From Oscillospiraceae bacterium (GTDB taxonomy: Bacteria; Bacillota; Clostridia; Oscillospirales; Ruminococcaceae): a stretch of 64,000 bases of DNA. Under the pieces are notes generated by a model, which did not search any database, was not told the origin of the DNA, and saw only the letters and a list, made by a program, of their open reading frames with translations. The position numbers and the translations under genes are program-made. The DNA lies in contig JAFQBH010000024.1 of the NCBI GenBank assembly GCA_017399765.1, positions 83,684-147,683 on the forward strand, written 5' to 3'. This document shows positions 8,434 to 17,628 of the stretch, one piece after another. How positions within the stretch are numbered: the first letter of the stretch is position 1; each line of letters begins with the position of its first letter.

Positions 8434-8452
8434 ATGGCTGTGTGTTTTTTTA
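8417..8452. terminator. Bidirectional terminator between EamA gene and udp
   Basis: A 10-bp ACACACAGCC/GGCTGTGTGT stem is flanked by A and T runs and sits between two convergent genes. Confidence 0.9.
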
Positions 8453-8463
8453 TTTATTCGATT

Positions 8464-9243
8464 TTATTTTTCTTTATCTTCTCTGATGAGTTTTCTGATT
8501 GCTTCAACGGCAACGGTGATTGCGCCTTCGGTTTCATGGACAATGGGGTTTTCCATTCCAAGGGCGTTGCGTTCCTGGTTGCCCACAACAAGGAAAGTTG
8601 AACCGCAGCGAACTCCAAGATGGCTTGCGACAATGAACAAAGCAGCAGATTCCATTTCGGAAGCTTTTGTTCCAAGGCGCTTCCACGCTTCCCATTTGTT
8701 CATAAGTTCATAACTTACCGGCATTCTTTCCGGTTCATGCTGTCCGTAAAAAGCGTCTTTGCATTGAACAACGCCGGTGTGATAAGTGTATCCAAGTTTT
8801 TTGCATGCGCTTACAAGGGCATTTGCAACTTCAAGGTTTGCAACTGCGGGGAATTCTATCGGGGCATATTCTTTGCTTGTGCCTTCCATTCTTATTGCTC
8901 CGGTTGCAACAACAACGTCGCCGCCTTTTACATCAAGGTCGATTCCGCCGCAGGTTCCTATACGGATAAAGGTATCTGCACCGCAAAGAACAAGTTCTTC
9001 CATAGCGATGGAAGCAGAAGGACCGCCGATTCCGGTGGAAGTTACGCTTACTTTTTCTCCGTCAAGATAGCCGGTGTATGTAACGTATTCGCGGCTGTCT
9101 GCGACAAGAACCGGGTTATCAAAATGCTTTGCAATTTTTTCGCATCTTTTGGGGTCGCCGGGAAGAATAACATAGCGTCCGACGTCACCGGGTCTTATCT
9201 GTAAATGGTACTGAAGTCCAACTTCTCCGGAATAATTCTGCAT
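8464..9243 (-). CDS. udp: Uridine phosphorylase
   Basis: This enzyme reversibly splits uridine with phosphate to uracil and ribose-1-phosphate for pyrimidine salvage. The 259 residues show the NP-I family pattern: ILPGDPKR (phosphate site), [26 protein letters not shown], and SEMESAALF, which holds the ribose-binding Met-Glu pair. The close likeness to E. coli Udp, including IEFPAVAN, favours uridine over purine nucleosides. The ATG follows AAAGGAG. It is a single gene with its own promoter and terminator. Confidence 0.92.
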   Translation of the reverse strand: MQNYSGEVGLQYHLQIRPGDVGRYVILPGDPKRCEKIAKHFDNPVLVADSREYVTYTGYLDGEKVSVTSTGIGGPSASIAMEELVLCGADTFIRIGTCGGIDLDVKGGDVVVATGAIRMEGTSKEYAPIEFPAVANLEVANALVSACKKLGYTYHTGVVQCKDAFYGQHEPERMPVSYELMNKWEAWKRLGTKASEMESAALFIVASHLGVRCGSTFLVVGNQERNALGMENPIVHETEGAITVAVEAIRKLIREDKEK

Positions 9244-9285
9244 GAAATTTCTCCTTTCATTTTAGCGCATTAATTTACATAATAT

Positions 9286-9314
9286 ATTATAATATTCATT
9301 CAAAACTTTATCAA
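9286..9314 (-). promoter_or_regulatory. udp promoter
   Basis: Minus-strand TTGATA (9314-9309), a 17-base spacer and TATAAT (9291-9286) lie 42 bases upstream of the udp start. Confidence 0.7.
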
Positions 9315-9406
9315 CCAATTTTTCATCATCTTGGCGTAACAAGCAATTATTTTAAAAAAACTGTCCTTTTATCCAAAAAACATATTATTAATTTGTATAA
9401 AACGCC

Positions 9407-9435
9407 TTGATTTTATTAAAAAATGTTTATATAAT
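9407..9435 (+). promoter_or_regulatory. Promoter of the HAD phosphatase gene
   Basis: TTGATT, 17 bases and TATAAT precede the start at 9479 by 43 bases. Confidence 0.7.
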
Positions 9436-9478
9436 GTAAAAGACAGCGAAATTTATATCCATTTTTAAGGAGTTATAT

Positions 9479-10264
9479 ATGATCAATTTTAATGAAATCA
9501 AAGGCTTCATCTGCGATATGGATGGAGTTATCTATCGTGGAAACCAGATTATTCCCGGTGTCCGCGAATTTATCGACTGGCTTCATAGCGAAAACAAAAA
9601 ATTCCTTTTCCTTACCAACAACAGCTGCTATACCCCCCGCGAGCTTCAGCAGAAACTTGCGAGAATGGGTCTTGATGTTTCCGAAGACCATTTTTACACA
9701 AGCGCACTTGCAACCGCCGCTTTTCTTAAAGAACAGGCTCCCGGCTGCAGCGTTTATGCCATCGGCGAAGCGGCACTTTTCAATGCTCTTTATGATGCCG
9801 GAATCACCATGAATGACATCAACCCGGATTACGTTGTTGTGGGCGAAGGAAAAACCTATTCTTTCGATACCATCACCAAAGCGGCAAACCTTGTTCGCGG
9901 CGGCGCAAAACTTATCGGAACAAACTCCGATATTTCCGCGCCAATTGAAAACGGAATTATGCCCGCCTGCGGCGCCCTTGTTGCACCCATTGAAATTGCA
10001 ACCGGCAAAAAGGCTTATTTCTGCGGAAAACCTAACCCTCTTATGATGAGGACCGGTCTTCGCCTTCTTAACTGCCATTCCAACGAGGCGGTCATGGTCG
10101 GCGACAGAATGGACACCGACGTTATCTCCGGACTTGAATCCGGCATGAAAACCGTTCTTGTTCTTTCCGGCGCTTCCACCGAAGAAACCCCGAAAACCTA
10201 TGGCTACCGCCCCTCCGCAATTCTTGAAAACGTCGGCTGCATTCCGAAAGAAGCCGCAAAATAA
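9479..10264 (+). CDS. HAD-IIA family sugar-phosphatase (NagD-like)
   Basis: The 261-residue HAD hydrolase has motif I DMDGVIYRG with the nucleophile and acid aspartates near residues 14 and 16, motif II LTNNS, a motif III lysine in CGKPNP, and motif IV MVGDRMDTDV. A C2-type cap lies between motifs II and III. The family includes NagD, AraL and phosphoglycolate-phosphatase-like enzymes that clear small phosphate esters in the cytoplasm. The exact substrate is unknown. The ATG follows AAGGAG and the gene ends at its own terminator. Confidence 0.9.
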   Translation: MINFNEIKGFICDMDGVIYRGNQIIPGVREFIDWLHSENKKFLFLTNNSCYTPRELQQKLARMGLDVSEDHFYTSALATAAFLKEQAPGCSVYAIGEAALFNALYDAGITMNDINPDYVVVGEGKTYSFDTITKAANLVRGGAKLIGTNSDISAPIENGIMPACGALVAPIEIATGKKAYFCGKPNPLMMRTGLRLLNCHSNEAVMVGDRMDTDVISGLESGMKTVLVLSGASTEETPKTYGYRPSAILENVGCIPKEAAK

Positions 10265-10277
10265 AATAACACAGTAA

Positions 10278-10307
10278 AATGCCCGCTTTTTTGCGGGCGT
10301 TTTTTTA
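10278..10307 (+). terminator. Terminator of the HAD gene
   Basis: A GCCCGC/GCGGGC stem extended by A-T pairs is followed by seven T residues. Confidence 0.9.
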
Positions 10308-10320
10308 TCCGGATTTTATA

Positions 10321-10348
10321 TTGACGGGCAGTTTTACCGTGATATAAT
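10321..10348 (+). promoter_or_regulatory. Promoter of the second EamA gene
   Basis: TTGACG, a 16-base spacer and TGATATAAT (extended -10) lie 43 bases upstream of the start. Confidence 0.75.
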
Positions 10349-10391
10349 AAAAACGGTATTTTTTCAGCCAAAAAAAGGAGGGGGTTTTGTT

Positions 10392-11255
10392 ATGTGGATT
10401 TTTTCGGCAATCGGTTCGGCTTTTTTTGCCGGGCTCACCTCGATACTTGCAAAATGCGGCATCCGTAAAACAGATTCCGACGTTGCCACCGCGGTCCGCA
10501 CCGGGGTCGTTCTTGTTTTTTCCTGGATAATGGTTTTTGTTTCCGGTTCCTTCGGAACGATTTTTGAGATAAGCCCGAAATCTTTTCTTTTTCTTGTCCT
10601 TTCCGGAATTGCAACAGGTGCTTCCTGGATTTGCTATTTCAAAGCGCTTTCCATGGGTGATGTCAACAAGGTCGTTCCTATCGATAAATCCAGCACCGTT
10701 CTTACGGTCATTCTTGCGATAATTTTCTTCGGCGAAACGGAAAACCTTGCTATAAAGCTCGTTTGCACAGCCGTTCTTGCCTTCGGAATTTTCCTTATGA
10801 TCGAAAAGAAAGATTATTCCGGCGAAAGCAAAAAAGGCTGGATGCTTTATGCGGTTCTTTCTGCTGTTTTCGCCGCGGCAACTTCAATTCTTGCGAAAAT
10901 CGGCATTGAAGGGGTAGAATCCAACCTTGGAACCGCCCTTAGAACAATTGTTGTTCTTGCAATGGCCTGGGCGATTGTTTTTATGAAGGGCAAGCAAAAA
11001 GAAATAAAATCCATCGATAAAAGAGAACTTGGGTTCATCTGTCTTTCCGGAATTGCAACCGGCGCTTCCTGGCTTTGTTATTATTATGCAATCCAAAACG
11101 GCGTTGTAAGCATTGTTGTTCCCATTGACAAACTGAGTATTCTTGCTGCTGTGGCTTTTTCTTATTTTGTTTTCGGCGAAAAACTTTCGAAAAAAAGCGG
11201 AACCGGACTTTTTCTTATGTCCGCCGCAACTGTTGCAATGGCGATTTTCGGCTGA
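10392..11255 (+). CDS. EamA family transporter (DMT superfamily)
   Basis: The 287-residue membrane protein has two clear internal repeats. The first half has ATGASWICYFKALSMGDVNKV and VVPIDKSS; the second repeats this as ATGASWLCYYYAIQNG and VVPIDKLS. This duplicated layout with about ten helices is typical of EamA exporters, and the PIDK signature belongs to a subgroup common in Firmicutes and proteobacteria. The ATG follows AAGGAGGGGG. The substrate is unknown. Confidence 0.9.
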   Translation: MWIFSAIGSAFFAGLTSILAKCGIRKTDSDVATAVRTGVVLVFSWIMVFVSGSFGTIFEISPKSFLFLVLSGIATGASWICYFKALSMGDVNKVVPIDKSSTVLTVILAIIFFGETENLAIKLVCTAVLAFGIFLMIEKKDYSGESKKGWMLYAVLSAVFAAATSILAKIGIEGVESNLGTALRTIVVLAMAWAIVFMKGKQKEIKSIDKRELGFICLSGIATGASWLCYYYAIQNGVVSIVVPIDKLSILAAVAFSYFVFGEKLSKKSGTGLFLMSAATVAMAIFG

Positions 11256-11363
11256 TTGCTTTATATTAAATATTAAGTTTTCTACATATTTTATTGCGAA
11301 TTCCTCAAATTTTTCACCGAAAATTCAAATTTTGTGTATTTATACATTTTGTTTTGTATATTC

Positions 11364-11393
11364 AAAATCCGGCCAAACAGCCGGATTTTTTTG
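11364..11393 (+). terminator. Terminator in the 11,256-11,595 gap
   Basis: An AAAATCCGGC/GCCGGATTTT stem with a T tail lies 108 bases after the EamA gene and is its likely terminator. Confidence 0.85.
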
Positions 11394-11503
11394 ATTTTTC
11401 AGTATAATTCGGCATTTATCTATGCAAATTGAACAAAACACACGGCATAGTGTTGATTGTTATAGTCAAAAAGTAGAAACGAATAAATATTCACAAAACA
11501 GGG

Positions 11504-11532
11504 TTGACAATGAATAATTATGCGTGTATAAT
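11504..11532 (+). promoter_or_regulatory. Consensus promoter of the amino-acid ABC operon
   Basis: A perfect TTGACA and a perfect TATAAT are separated by 17 bases, 63 bases before the binding-protein start. The rest of the 340-base gap (11,256-11,595) is AT-rich with nothing else recognisable beyond the terminator at 11,364. Confidence 0.9.
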
Positions 11533-11595
11533 ACGGACATAGCCAATGATCAATGACTTCAAAATTTAAATTTCTAAATTAGTGAGGTAATCAAA

Positions 11596-12438
11596 ATGAA
11601 AAAAATCGTATCCCTTATCCTTGTTGCTTGCATGCTCTTCGCATTCGCCGGCTGCGGCGCTTCCGGCAAAGAAGTTCTTAAAGTTGCTCTTTCCCCCGAC
11701 TTTGCTCCGATGGAATTTGTTGATGTTTCCAAGTCCGGCCAGGATTCCTACGTTGGCTTCGACGTAACCCTTGCAAACTTCATCGCCGATGAGCTTGGCA
11801 TGGAACTCGAAATCGTTCCCATGAGCTTCAACGCCTGCCAGGTTGCAGTTGAAACCAAATCCGTTGATATGTCCATCTCCGGTTTCTCCTGGACCGAACA
11901 GCGTGCAGAAAACTATAACCTTTCCGATTATTACTACGCAGGCGATAACGAAACCGAACAGGTTATCGTAACCACCAAAGAAAACGAAGGCAAATTCACC
12001 ACCGCTGCTGATTTCTCCGGCCTTAAAGTTGCAGCACAGACCGCTTCTCTTCAGCTTGACCTTTGCAAATCCCAGCTTCCCGAAGATTGCGAAATCGTTG
12101 AAGTAGGCGACCTTACCACCGCATTCCTTCAGCTTAAAAACGGTGACTTCGATGCTCTTGCTCTTGCAACCGGTAACGCAGAAGTTTTCATTGCAAACAA
12201 CCCTAACGACGTTGCAATGTCCGGCTTCATTTTCGAAGTTGACCCCAAATATACCGCAAACGTAATTCTTCTCAACAAAGATTCCGATGATCTTCTTGCA
12301 AAAGTTAACGAAATCCTTGCAAAAGCTTATGAAAACGGTTATTATGACGTTTGGTATGAAGAAGCTCTTGCACTTGCAGAAGGCGAAAACGCAGCAGACG
12401 TTTCTTACGACGACGAAGGTAACGTTGCAAACGGCTGA
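11596..12438 (+). CDS. Amino-acid ABC transporter substrate-binding lipoprotein
   Basis: The 280-residue protein begins with a lipoprotein signal peptide ending in FAFAGC, so the mature N-terminus is Cys20, lipidated on the outer face of the membrane. The rest is a family 3 (polar amino acid) binding protein: LKVALSPDFAPMEF, GFDVTLANFIADELG and DMSISGFSWTEQRAENYNLSDYYYAG. It delivers an amino acid to the permease and ATPase encoded next. Strong codon bias and a consensus promoter suggest high expression. The specific amino acid cannot be read from sequence. Confidence 0.93.
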   Translation: MKKIVSLILVACMLFAFAGCGASGKEVLKVALSPDFAPMEFVDVSKSGQDSYVGFDVTLANFIADELGMELEIVPMSFNACQVAVETKSVDMSISGFSWTEQRAENYNLSDYYYAGDNETEQVIVTTKENEGKFTTAADFSGLKVAAQTASLQLDLCKSQLPEDCEIVEVGDLTTAFLQLKNGDFDALALATGNAEVFIANNPNDVAMSGFIFEVDPKYTANVILLNKDSDDLLAKVNEILAKAYENGYYDVWYEEALALAEGENAADVSYDDEGNVANG

Positions 12439-12460
12439 TATCAACCATAATTTAAAACAA

Positions 12461-12493
12461 GCAGGGCAGGAAAATTCTTCCCGCCCTGCTTTT
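12461..12493 (+). terminator. Intra-operon hairpin, possible attenuator
   Basis: A GCAGGGC/GCCCTGC stem with TTTT lies between the binding protein and permease genes. It probably lets the binding protein be made in excess by partial termination or mRNA protection. Confidence 0.7.
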
Positions 12494-12529
12494 CCGCTTA
12501 AATAAACCCCATGGAGGTACATAATTCTG

Positions 12530-13264
12530 ATGGAAATGCTTGAAAACATTATCGAACTGATAAGGGATTACTGGCAGGTATTTATCCTCGAAGGTCTTCG
12601 CTATACCCTTATCCTTTCCGCCATTGCGGTTTTCTTCGGCGTAATTTTCGGTGCGTTTATCGCTCTTGGAAGAATGTCGAACATAAAACCCTTTAAAAAA
12701 CTCAACAAGAAAAAAGCCAAAAAAGGTTTTATCCACTGGCTTTCCGAATTCAACCCCGTAAGCTGGATCTGTTCCGTTTATATCGAAGTCATCCGCGGAA
12801 CCCCTCTTCTCCTTCAGCTCTATCTTTTTGTTTTCGGCCTTCCGAAAATCATTCCGATCAGCGCCGGCAACTTTTTCTGGGTTTCCGTTGCTCTTGCCTG
12901 TAACAGTGCCGCTTATGTTTCCGAACTTTTCCGCAGCGGTATCCAGGCGGTTGACAAAGGCCAGACCGAAGCCGCACGTTCTCTCGGCATGAACAAAGCC
13001 CAGACCATGATGAAAGTCATCATGCCCCAGGCTATCAAAAATATCCTTCCGGCAGTCGGTAACGAATTTATCGCCATCACAAAGGAAACTTCCATGGCTT
13101 CCACTTTCTTCATCGGCGACCTTATGACTTCTTACCTCAAGGTAAACGGCCAGACCTATCTCGCTCTTGAAATCCTTATTATCGTCGGCGCAATTTATCT
13201 TGCCGTAACATTCGTTCTCAGCAAACTTGTTCTTGCCTATGAAAGGAGGCTCAACAGCAAATGA
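12530..13264 (+). CDS. Amino-acid ABC transporter permease
   Basis: The 244-residue His/Glu/Gln/Arg-type permease has the N-terminal [18 protein letters not shown] segment, [20 protein letters not shown], and the EAA loop [22 protein letters not shown] that contacts the ATPase. It has about five membrane helices. A basic, Lys-rich loop (about residues 47-67) is inserted after the first helix. The ATG follows ATGGAGGT. The stop overlaps the ATPase start (ATGA), so the two are coupled. Confidence 0.95.
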   Translation: MEMLENIIELIRDYWQVFILEGLRYTLILSAIAVFFGVIFGAFIALGRMSNIKPFKKLNKKKAKKGFIHWLSEFNPVSWICSVYIEVIRGTPLLLQLYLFVFGLPKIIPISAGNFFWVSVALACNSAAYVSELFRSGIQAVDKGQTEAARSLGMNKAQTMMKVIMPQAIKNILPAVGNEFIAITKETSMASTFFIGDLMTSYLKVNGQTYLALEILIIVGAIYLAVTFVLSKLVLAYERRLNSK

Positions 13265-13986
13265 TCCAGACAATTGATCTTTATAAAAGCTTCGGTGACC
13301 TCCAGGTTCTTAAAGGTATTAATGAACACGTTGCTCCCCAGGAGGTTATCTCCATAATCGGACCTTCCGGCGGCGGAAAATCCACCTTCCTTCGCTGCCT
13401 CAATATGCTTGAAACTCCCGATTCCGGAAGCATCATCTTCCAGGGAACCGATATCACAAGCGAAAAAGTCGATATCGACCTTCACCGCCAGAAAATGGGA
13501 ATGGTTTTCCAGCATTTCAACGTTTTCCCCCATCTTTCCGTTCTTGAAAACGTAACTCTTGCTCCCACCATCGTAAAAAAGAAATCCAAAGCCGAAGCAA
13601 ACGAGCAGGCAATGGAACTTCTTAACAGAGTTGGCCTTGCAGAAAAAGCAGGCGAAAGTGCAACAAGCCTTTCCGGCGGACAGAAACAGCGTCTTGCAAT
13701 CGTTCGCGCCCTTGCAATGGAACCGGACGTAATGCTTTTTGACGAACCTACTTCCGCCCTTGACCCGGAAATGGTCGGCGAGGTTCTTGAAGTTATCAAG
13801 GGCCTTGTTAAAACCGGCATGACTTCCGTTATCGTAACCCATGAAATGGGCTTTGCAAAAGAAGTAAGCGACAGGGTTGTTTTTATTGACGGCGGAATTG
13901 TTGCCGAAGAAGGCACCCCGGACGATATTTTCAACCACCCCCAGAACCCCAGAACAAAAGACTTCCTCAGCAAAGTTTTGTATTGA
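13261..13986 (+). CDS. Amino-acid ABC transporter ATP-binding protein
   Basis: This 241-residue ATPase powers the preceding permease. Walker A is GPSGGGKST (34-42), the Q-loop lies in [12 protein letters not shown], the signature is LSGGQKQR, Walker B is [13 protein letters not shown], and the switch histidine is in VIVTHEM. The pattern and length match GlnQ/HisP-type proteins. Its start is embedded in the permease stop. Confidence 0.96.
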   Translation: MIQTIDLYKSFGDLQVLKGINEHVAPQEVISIIGPSGGGKSTFLRCLNMLETPDSGSIIFQGTDITSEKVDIDLHRQKMGMVFQHFNVFPHLSVLENVTLAPTIVKKKSKAEANEQAMELLNRVGLAEKAGESATSLSGGQKQRLAIVRALAMEPDVMLFDEPTSALDPEMVGEVLEVIKGLVKTGMTSVIVTHEMGFAKEVSDRVVFIDGGIVAEEGTPDDIFNHPQNPRTKDFLSKVLY

Positions 13987-13990
13987 TATT

Positions 13991-14125
13991 TGCCTCCCTT
14001 GTCAAAGGGAGGGGGACCGTTGCGGTACGCACGGTGGAGGGATTCATCCGATCTCTTCGGACATTATATAAAGAATCCCCCAGTCATTTGCTTCGCAAAT
14101 GCCAGCCCCCTTTAACAAGGGGGCC
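13991..14125. repeat. MITE-like palindromic element
   Basis: About 135 bp are bounded by imperfect inverted ends (GCCTCCCTTGTCAAAGGGAGG on the left and CCCCCTTTAACAAGGGGGCC on the right). Internal arms (a GGAGGGATTC/GAATCCCCC pair) and small hairpins suggest a long cruciform. It has no coding potential and separates the ABC operon from the amidohydrolase. A related half-copy is at 2735-2781. Confidence 0.75.
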
Positions 14126-14148
14126 TTTTTTAAAAGGAGCGTTTTAAA

Positions 14149-15597
14149 ATGGACAAAAAAGAACTTTACGCATATATTGACGAAAACAAAGGGATTTTTG
14201 AAGAACTTTCCGACAAAATCTGGGAATATGCCGAAATTTCCCTTAAGGAACACAAATCCGCAGAAACTTATAAGGCTCTTCTTGAAGAACTTGGTTTCAA
14301 GGTTGAAACCGGTCTTGCGGGAGTCGAAACCGCTTTTTCCGGAACTTTTGGAAGCGGAAAACCGATTATCGGAATTCTCGGTGAATTCGATGCCCTTTCC
14401 GGTCTTTCCCAAAAAAGCGGTCTTACCGTTCACGATGAACTCATAATCGGCGGAAGCGGCCACGGCTGCGGACACAACCTTCTCGGTGCGGGTTCCCTTT
14501 CCGCCGCCTATGCGGTAAAAAAATATCTTGAAGAAAAGGGCGAAGGTTCCGGAACCGTTATTTTCTACGGCTGTCCCGGTGAAGAAGGCGGCGCAGGAAA
14601 AGCTTTTATGGCGAAGCAGGACCTATTCTATGGTCTTGATGCGGCTCTTACATGGCACCCGGACGATTCCAACCAGGTTACAAGCGGTTCCTATCTTGCC
14701 TGCGTTCAGGTTGAATATAAGTTCGAAGGCGTTGCCGCACATGCGGCAGGCTGTCCTCATATGGGACGCAGCGCTCTTGATGCGGTCGAACTTATGAACA
14801 TCGGCGTTCAGTTCCTTCGCGAACATATGCCGCCCAGCGACAGAATCCATTATTCAATAACCGATGCAGGCGGCATTTCTCCGAACGTTGTTCAGCCCAC
14901 CGCCCAGGTTCTTTATATGGTCCGTTCCGACACCGTTGCGAAAGTTAAATCTCTTCTCGCAAGAGTTGAGGATATTGCAAAAGGCGCCGCCCTTATGACG
15001 GGAACGACCCTTAAACGCCGTTTTATCGACGGAACCGCCGATGTTGTTCCGAACTCCGTTCTTGAAAAAGCAATGTTCAAAAACTTCGAGGAAACCGAGC
15101 TTCCGGAATATTCCGAAGAGGAACTCAGCTTTGCGGAAGAGCTTAAAAAGACCTATGTAACAGAAGGTCTTCCGGGTTTTGCTTCCAATTTCAGCAGCGA
15201 AATCGCAAGCTTTGTTGACGAAAAAACAAACGGCGGAGAAAAGGCGCAGAACGATTTCCTTATGCCTCTTTATCACAGCGAAGTCACCCTTCCCGGTTCC
15301 ACCGACGTCGGTGACGTAAGCTGGCAGACCCCCACCGCACAGATAAACACCGCAACCTGGACAAGCGGAATTCCCGGCCACAGCTGGCAGGTTGTTTCCA
15401 TGGGCAAATCCACCATTGCCAAAAAGGGAATGAACCTTGCGGCAAAAGTTATCGCCGCAACTGCAGTCGATCTTTTTGAAAACCCGGAGCTTCTTGAAGA
15501 AGCAAAGGCGGAATTCCTTATCAAAACAAAATCCGGCTTCGTAAGCCCCATTGAAGACGGTGCTGTTCCCGCAATTGCAGGAGAAAAAATTCTTTAA
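14149..15597 (+). CDS. AbgB-like M20 amidohydrolase
   Basis: The 482-residue M20-family amidase resembles the B subunit of p-aminobenzoyl-glutamate hydrolase and related aminoacylases. Metal-site motifs are ILGEFDAL, GSGHGCGHN, CPGEEGGAGK and TWHPDD, followed by a lid segment with AAHAAGCPHMGRSALDAVELMN. These enzymes hydrolyse acylated or aromatic amino-acid amides. No AbgA partner is adjacent; the family also includes homomeric members. The ATG follows AAAGGAG right after the MITE-like element, and the gene ends at a strong terminator. Confidence 0.88.
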   Translation: MDKKELYAYIDENKGIFEELSDKIWEYAEISLKEHKSAETYKALLEELGFKVETGLAGVETAFSGTFGSGKPIIGILGEFDALSGLSQKSGLTVHDELIIGGSGHGCGHNLLGAGSLSAAYAVKKYLEEKGEGSGTVIFYGCPGEEGGAGKAFMAKQDLFYGLDAALTWHPDDSNQVTSGSYLACVQVEYKFEGVAAHAAGCPHMGRSALDAVELMNIGVQFLREHMPPSDRIHYSITDAGGISPNVVQPTAQVLYMVRSDTVAKVKSLLARVEDIAKGAALMTGTTLKRRFIDGTADVVPNSVLEKAMFKNFEETELPEYSEEELSFAEELKKTYVTEGLPGFASNFSSEIASFVDEKTNGGEKAQNDFLMPLYHSEVTLPGSTDVGDVSWQTPTAQINTATWTSGIPGHSWQVVSMGKSTIAKKGMNLAAKVIAATAVDLFENPELLEEAKAEFLIKTKSGFVSPIEDGAVPAIAGEKIL

Positions 15598-15618
15598 TAA
15601 AACCGTTTGTTTATAGCA

Positions 15619-15656
15619 AAAACTCCCGTGCTCGAAACGAGCACGGGAGTTTTTTA
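15619..15656. terminator. Terminator with CCCGTGCTC stem
   Basis: An ACTCCCGTGCTCG/CGAGCACGGGAGT stem is followed by TTTTTT, between convergent genes. A second partial copy (TTTGAGCACGGGG) follows directly at about 15,657. It belongs to the recurrent GTGCTC terminator family. Confidence 0.92.
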
Positions 15657-15673
15657 TTTGAGCACGGGGAGTA

Positions 15674-17437
15674 TCACTCAAGATTTTTTTCAAGTTTTTC
15701 AAGTTCCGCCATAAGTTCCGCGGGAAGTTTTTCGCCGAATTTTTTATAGAATTCACGGATTCCTTCCGCTTCGGTTTTCCAGAGTTCCTTATCAACGGAA
15801 AGAAGTCCTGCAAGAGTTTCCTTATCGATATCAAGACCTTCGAGGTCGATATCTTCGGGTCTGGGCTCGAATCCGATTGCGGTTTCGTCCGCTTCCGCTG
15901 TTCCGTCGCATCTTCCGAGGATCCACATGAGAACTCTCATGTTGTCGCCGAATCCGGGCCAGATGAAATGACCTTCGTCATCGGTTCTGAACCAGTTTAC
16001 GTTGAAGATCTTCGGCGCTTTGTCGCCGAGTTTTTCGCCCATATCGAGCCAATGCTGGAAATAATCCGCCATATGATAGCCGCAGAAAGGAAGCATTGCC
16101 ATGGGGTCCCGGCGAACAACGCCGACTGCGCCTGCTGCTGCGGCAGTGGTTTCGGAAGCCATTGTTGAACCGACAAAAACGCCGTGCTTCCAGTCACGGG
16201 ACTGATATACCAGCGGCGCGGTTTTTGCTCTTCTTCCGCCGAATATCATTGCGGAAATCGGAACGCCTTCCGGATCATCGAATTTCGGGCTTACGCAGGG
16301 GCAGTTTTTAGCCGGTGCGGTAAAGCGGCTGTTGGGGTGTGCGGCTTTTTCCGTTGCGGTGGAACCGCTCCAGGGGTTGCCCTTCCAGTCTATTGCGTTT
16401 TCCGGCGGGTTTTTATCAAGACCTTCCCACCAGACGGTGTTGTCATCAAGATTATGCGCAACATTGGTGAAAATGGTGTTCTTCATTGTTGCGGCAAGGG
16501 CGTTGGGGTTGGATTTTTTGTTGGTGCCGGGAGCTACGCCGAAAAATCCGTTTTCCGGGTTGACCGCCCAAAGGCGGCCGTCTTTTCCGATTCGAAGCCA
16601 TGCGATATCATCGCCCACGCACCAGACTTTATAGCCTTTTTTCTGATAAAGTTCCGGAGGAATAAGCATTGCAAGGTTTGTTTTTCCGCAGGCGGAAGGG
16701 AATGCCGCGGTAACATATTTGATTTCGCCTTCGGGATTTTCAATTCCGAGGATGAGCATATGTTCAGCCATCCAGCCTTCTTTCCAGCCCTGCCAGGAAG
16801 CGATTCGGAGGGCAAAACATTTTTTGCCCTGAAGGACGTTTCCGCCATAGTTGGAGTTGAGGGACCAGATAGTGTTGTCTTCCGGGAACTGGACTATGTA
16901 TCTCTGTTCCTCGTCAACGTCGAGAGAACAATGAAGACCTCTTACAAAGTCCGCGGAATCGCCGAGCTGGTCAAGAGCTTCCTGACCCATTCTGGTCATG
17001 ATTTCCATGTTGAGGACGACGTAGATGCTGTCCGTAAGTTCAATTCCGATTTTTGCAAAGGGAGAACCGAGCTGACCCATGGAATAGGGAACAACATACA
17101 TGGTTCTGCCTTTCATCGCGCCGTCTGCAAGAGGACGAAGGCGGGCATACATTTCGTCTTTTTCGACCCAGTTATTGGTGGGACCTGCCATTTCCTTTTT
17201 CGTTGTGCAGATGAAAGTTCTTGCTTCGACCCTTGCAACGTCGTTGGGTTTTGTTCTGTGAAGAAGGCAGCCCGGAAGTTTTTCGGGGTTTAATTCTTCC
17301 ATAAGTCCGGTGGCGATTGCTTCGGCTCTTAAGGCCTTTATCTGCTCTTCGCCCCCGGTTACCCAGACGACTTTATCGGGTTTAACGAGTTCCTTCATTT
17401 CTTTGATCCATTCAAGTACGTGAGAGTTGTTGGTCAT
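15674..17437 (-). CDS. pckG: Phosphoenolpyruvate carboxykinase (GTP)
   Basis: This enzyme interconverts oxaloacetate and PEP using GTP/GDP; in anaerobes it can also fix CO2 onto PEP. The 587 residues contain the PCK P-loop FPSACGKTNL (kinase-1a, about 246-255) with its reactive cysteine, RTMYVVPYSMGQLGSP, a VGDDIAW motif and FGGRR. Length and motifs fit the GTP rather than the ATP form. I chose the ATG at 17,437 behind AAAGGAGC; the frame is open to 17,497. It stands alone with its own promoter. Confidence 0.96.
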   Translation of the reverse strand: MTNNSHVLEWIKEMKELVKPDKVVWVTGGEEQIKALRAEAIATGLMEELNPEKLPGCLLHRTKPNDVARVEARTFICTTKKEMAGPTNNWVEKDEMYARLRPLADGAMKGRTMYVVPYSMGQLGSPFAKIGIELTDSIYVVLNMEIMTRMGQEALDQLGDSADFVRGLHCSLDVDEEQRYIVQFPEDNTIWSLNSNYGGNVLQGKKCFALRIASWQGWKEGWMAEHMLILGIENPEGEIKYVTAAFPSACGKTNLAMLIPPELYQKKGYKVWCVGDDIAWLRIGKDGRLWAVNPENGFFGVAPGTNKKSNPNALAATMKNTIFTNVAHNLDDNTVWWEGLDKNPPENAIDWKGNPWSGSTATEKAAHPNSRFTAPAKNCPCVSPKFDDPEGVPISAMIFGGRRAKTAPLVYQSRDWKHGVFVGSTMASETTAAAAGAVGVVRRDPMAMLPFCGYHMADYFQHWLDMGEKLGDKAPKIFNVNWFRTDDEGHFIWPGFGDNMRVLMWILGRCDGTAEADETAIGFEPRPEDIDLEGLDIDKETLAGLLSVDKELWKTEAEGIREFYKKFGEKLPAELMAELEKLEKNLE

Positions 17438-17480
17438 TTTTTGTGACAGCTCCTTTCCGGAAAAGACTTTTATGGGTTTT

Positions 17481-17508
17481 ATTATATACCAAAACAAAAA
17501 TTTTGCAA
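17481..17508 (-). promoter_or_regulatory. pckG promoter
   Basis: Minus-strand TTGCAA (17508-17503), a 16-base spacer and TATAAT (17486-17481) lie 43 bases upstream of the chosen start. Confidence 0.65.
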
Positions 17509-17564
17509 TAGCTTTTTGCAGGTTTTAATAACAAAAAAATGCAAAATTATTTATTTTATTAGTA

Positions 17565-17620
17565 TTAAAAAAGGATATTTGCAATTATTTGAATTTAAAG
17601 CTGCAAATATCCTTTTAAAA
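17565..17620 (-). terminator. tsaD terminator
   Basis: A long A-T-rich AAAGGATATTTGCA/TGCAAATATCCTTT stem reads on the minus strand into a T run, just after the tsaD stop. Confidence 0.75.
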
Positions 17621-17628
17621 AACATATT

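Noticed and set aside
12461-12493. Possible full terminator separating the binding protein from its permease
   Set aside because: The T run is short and the permease and ATPase have no separate promoter that I can see, so an attenuating hairpin is more likely than a transcript end.
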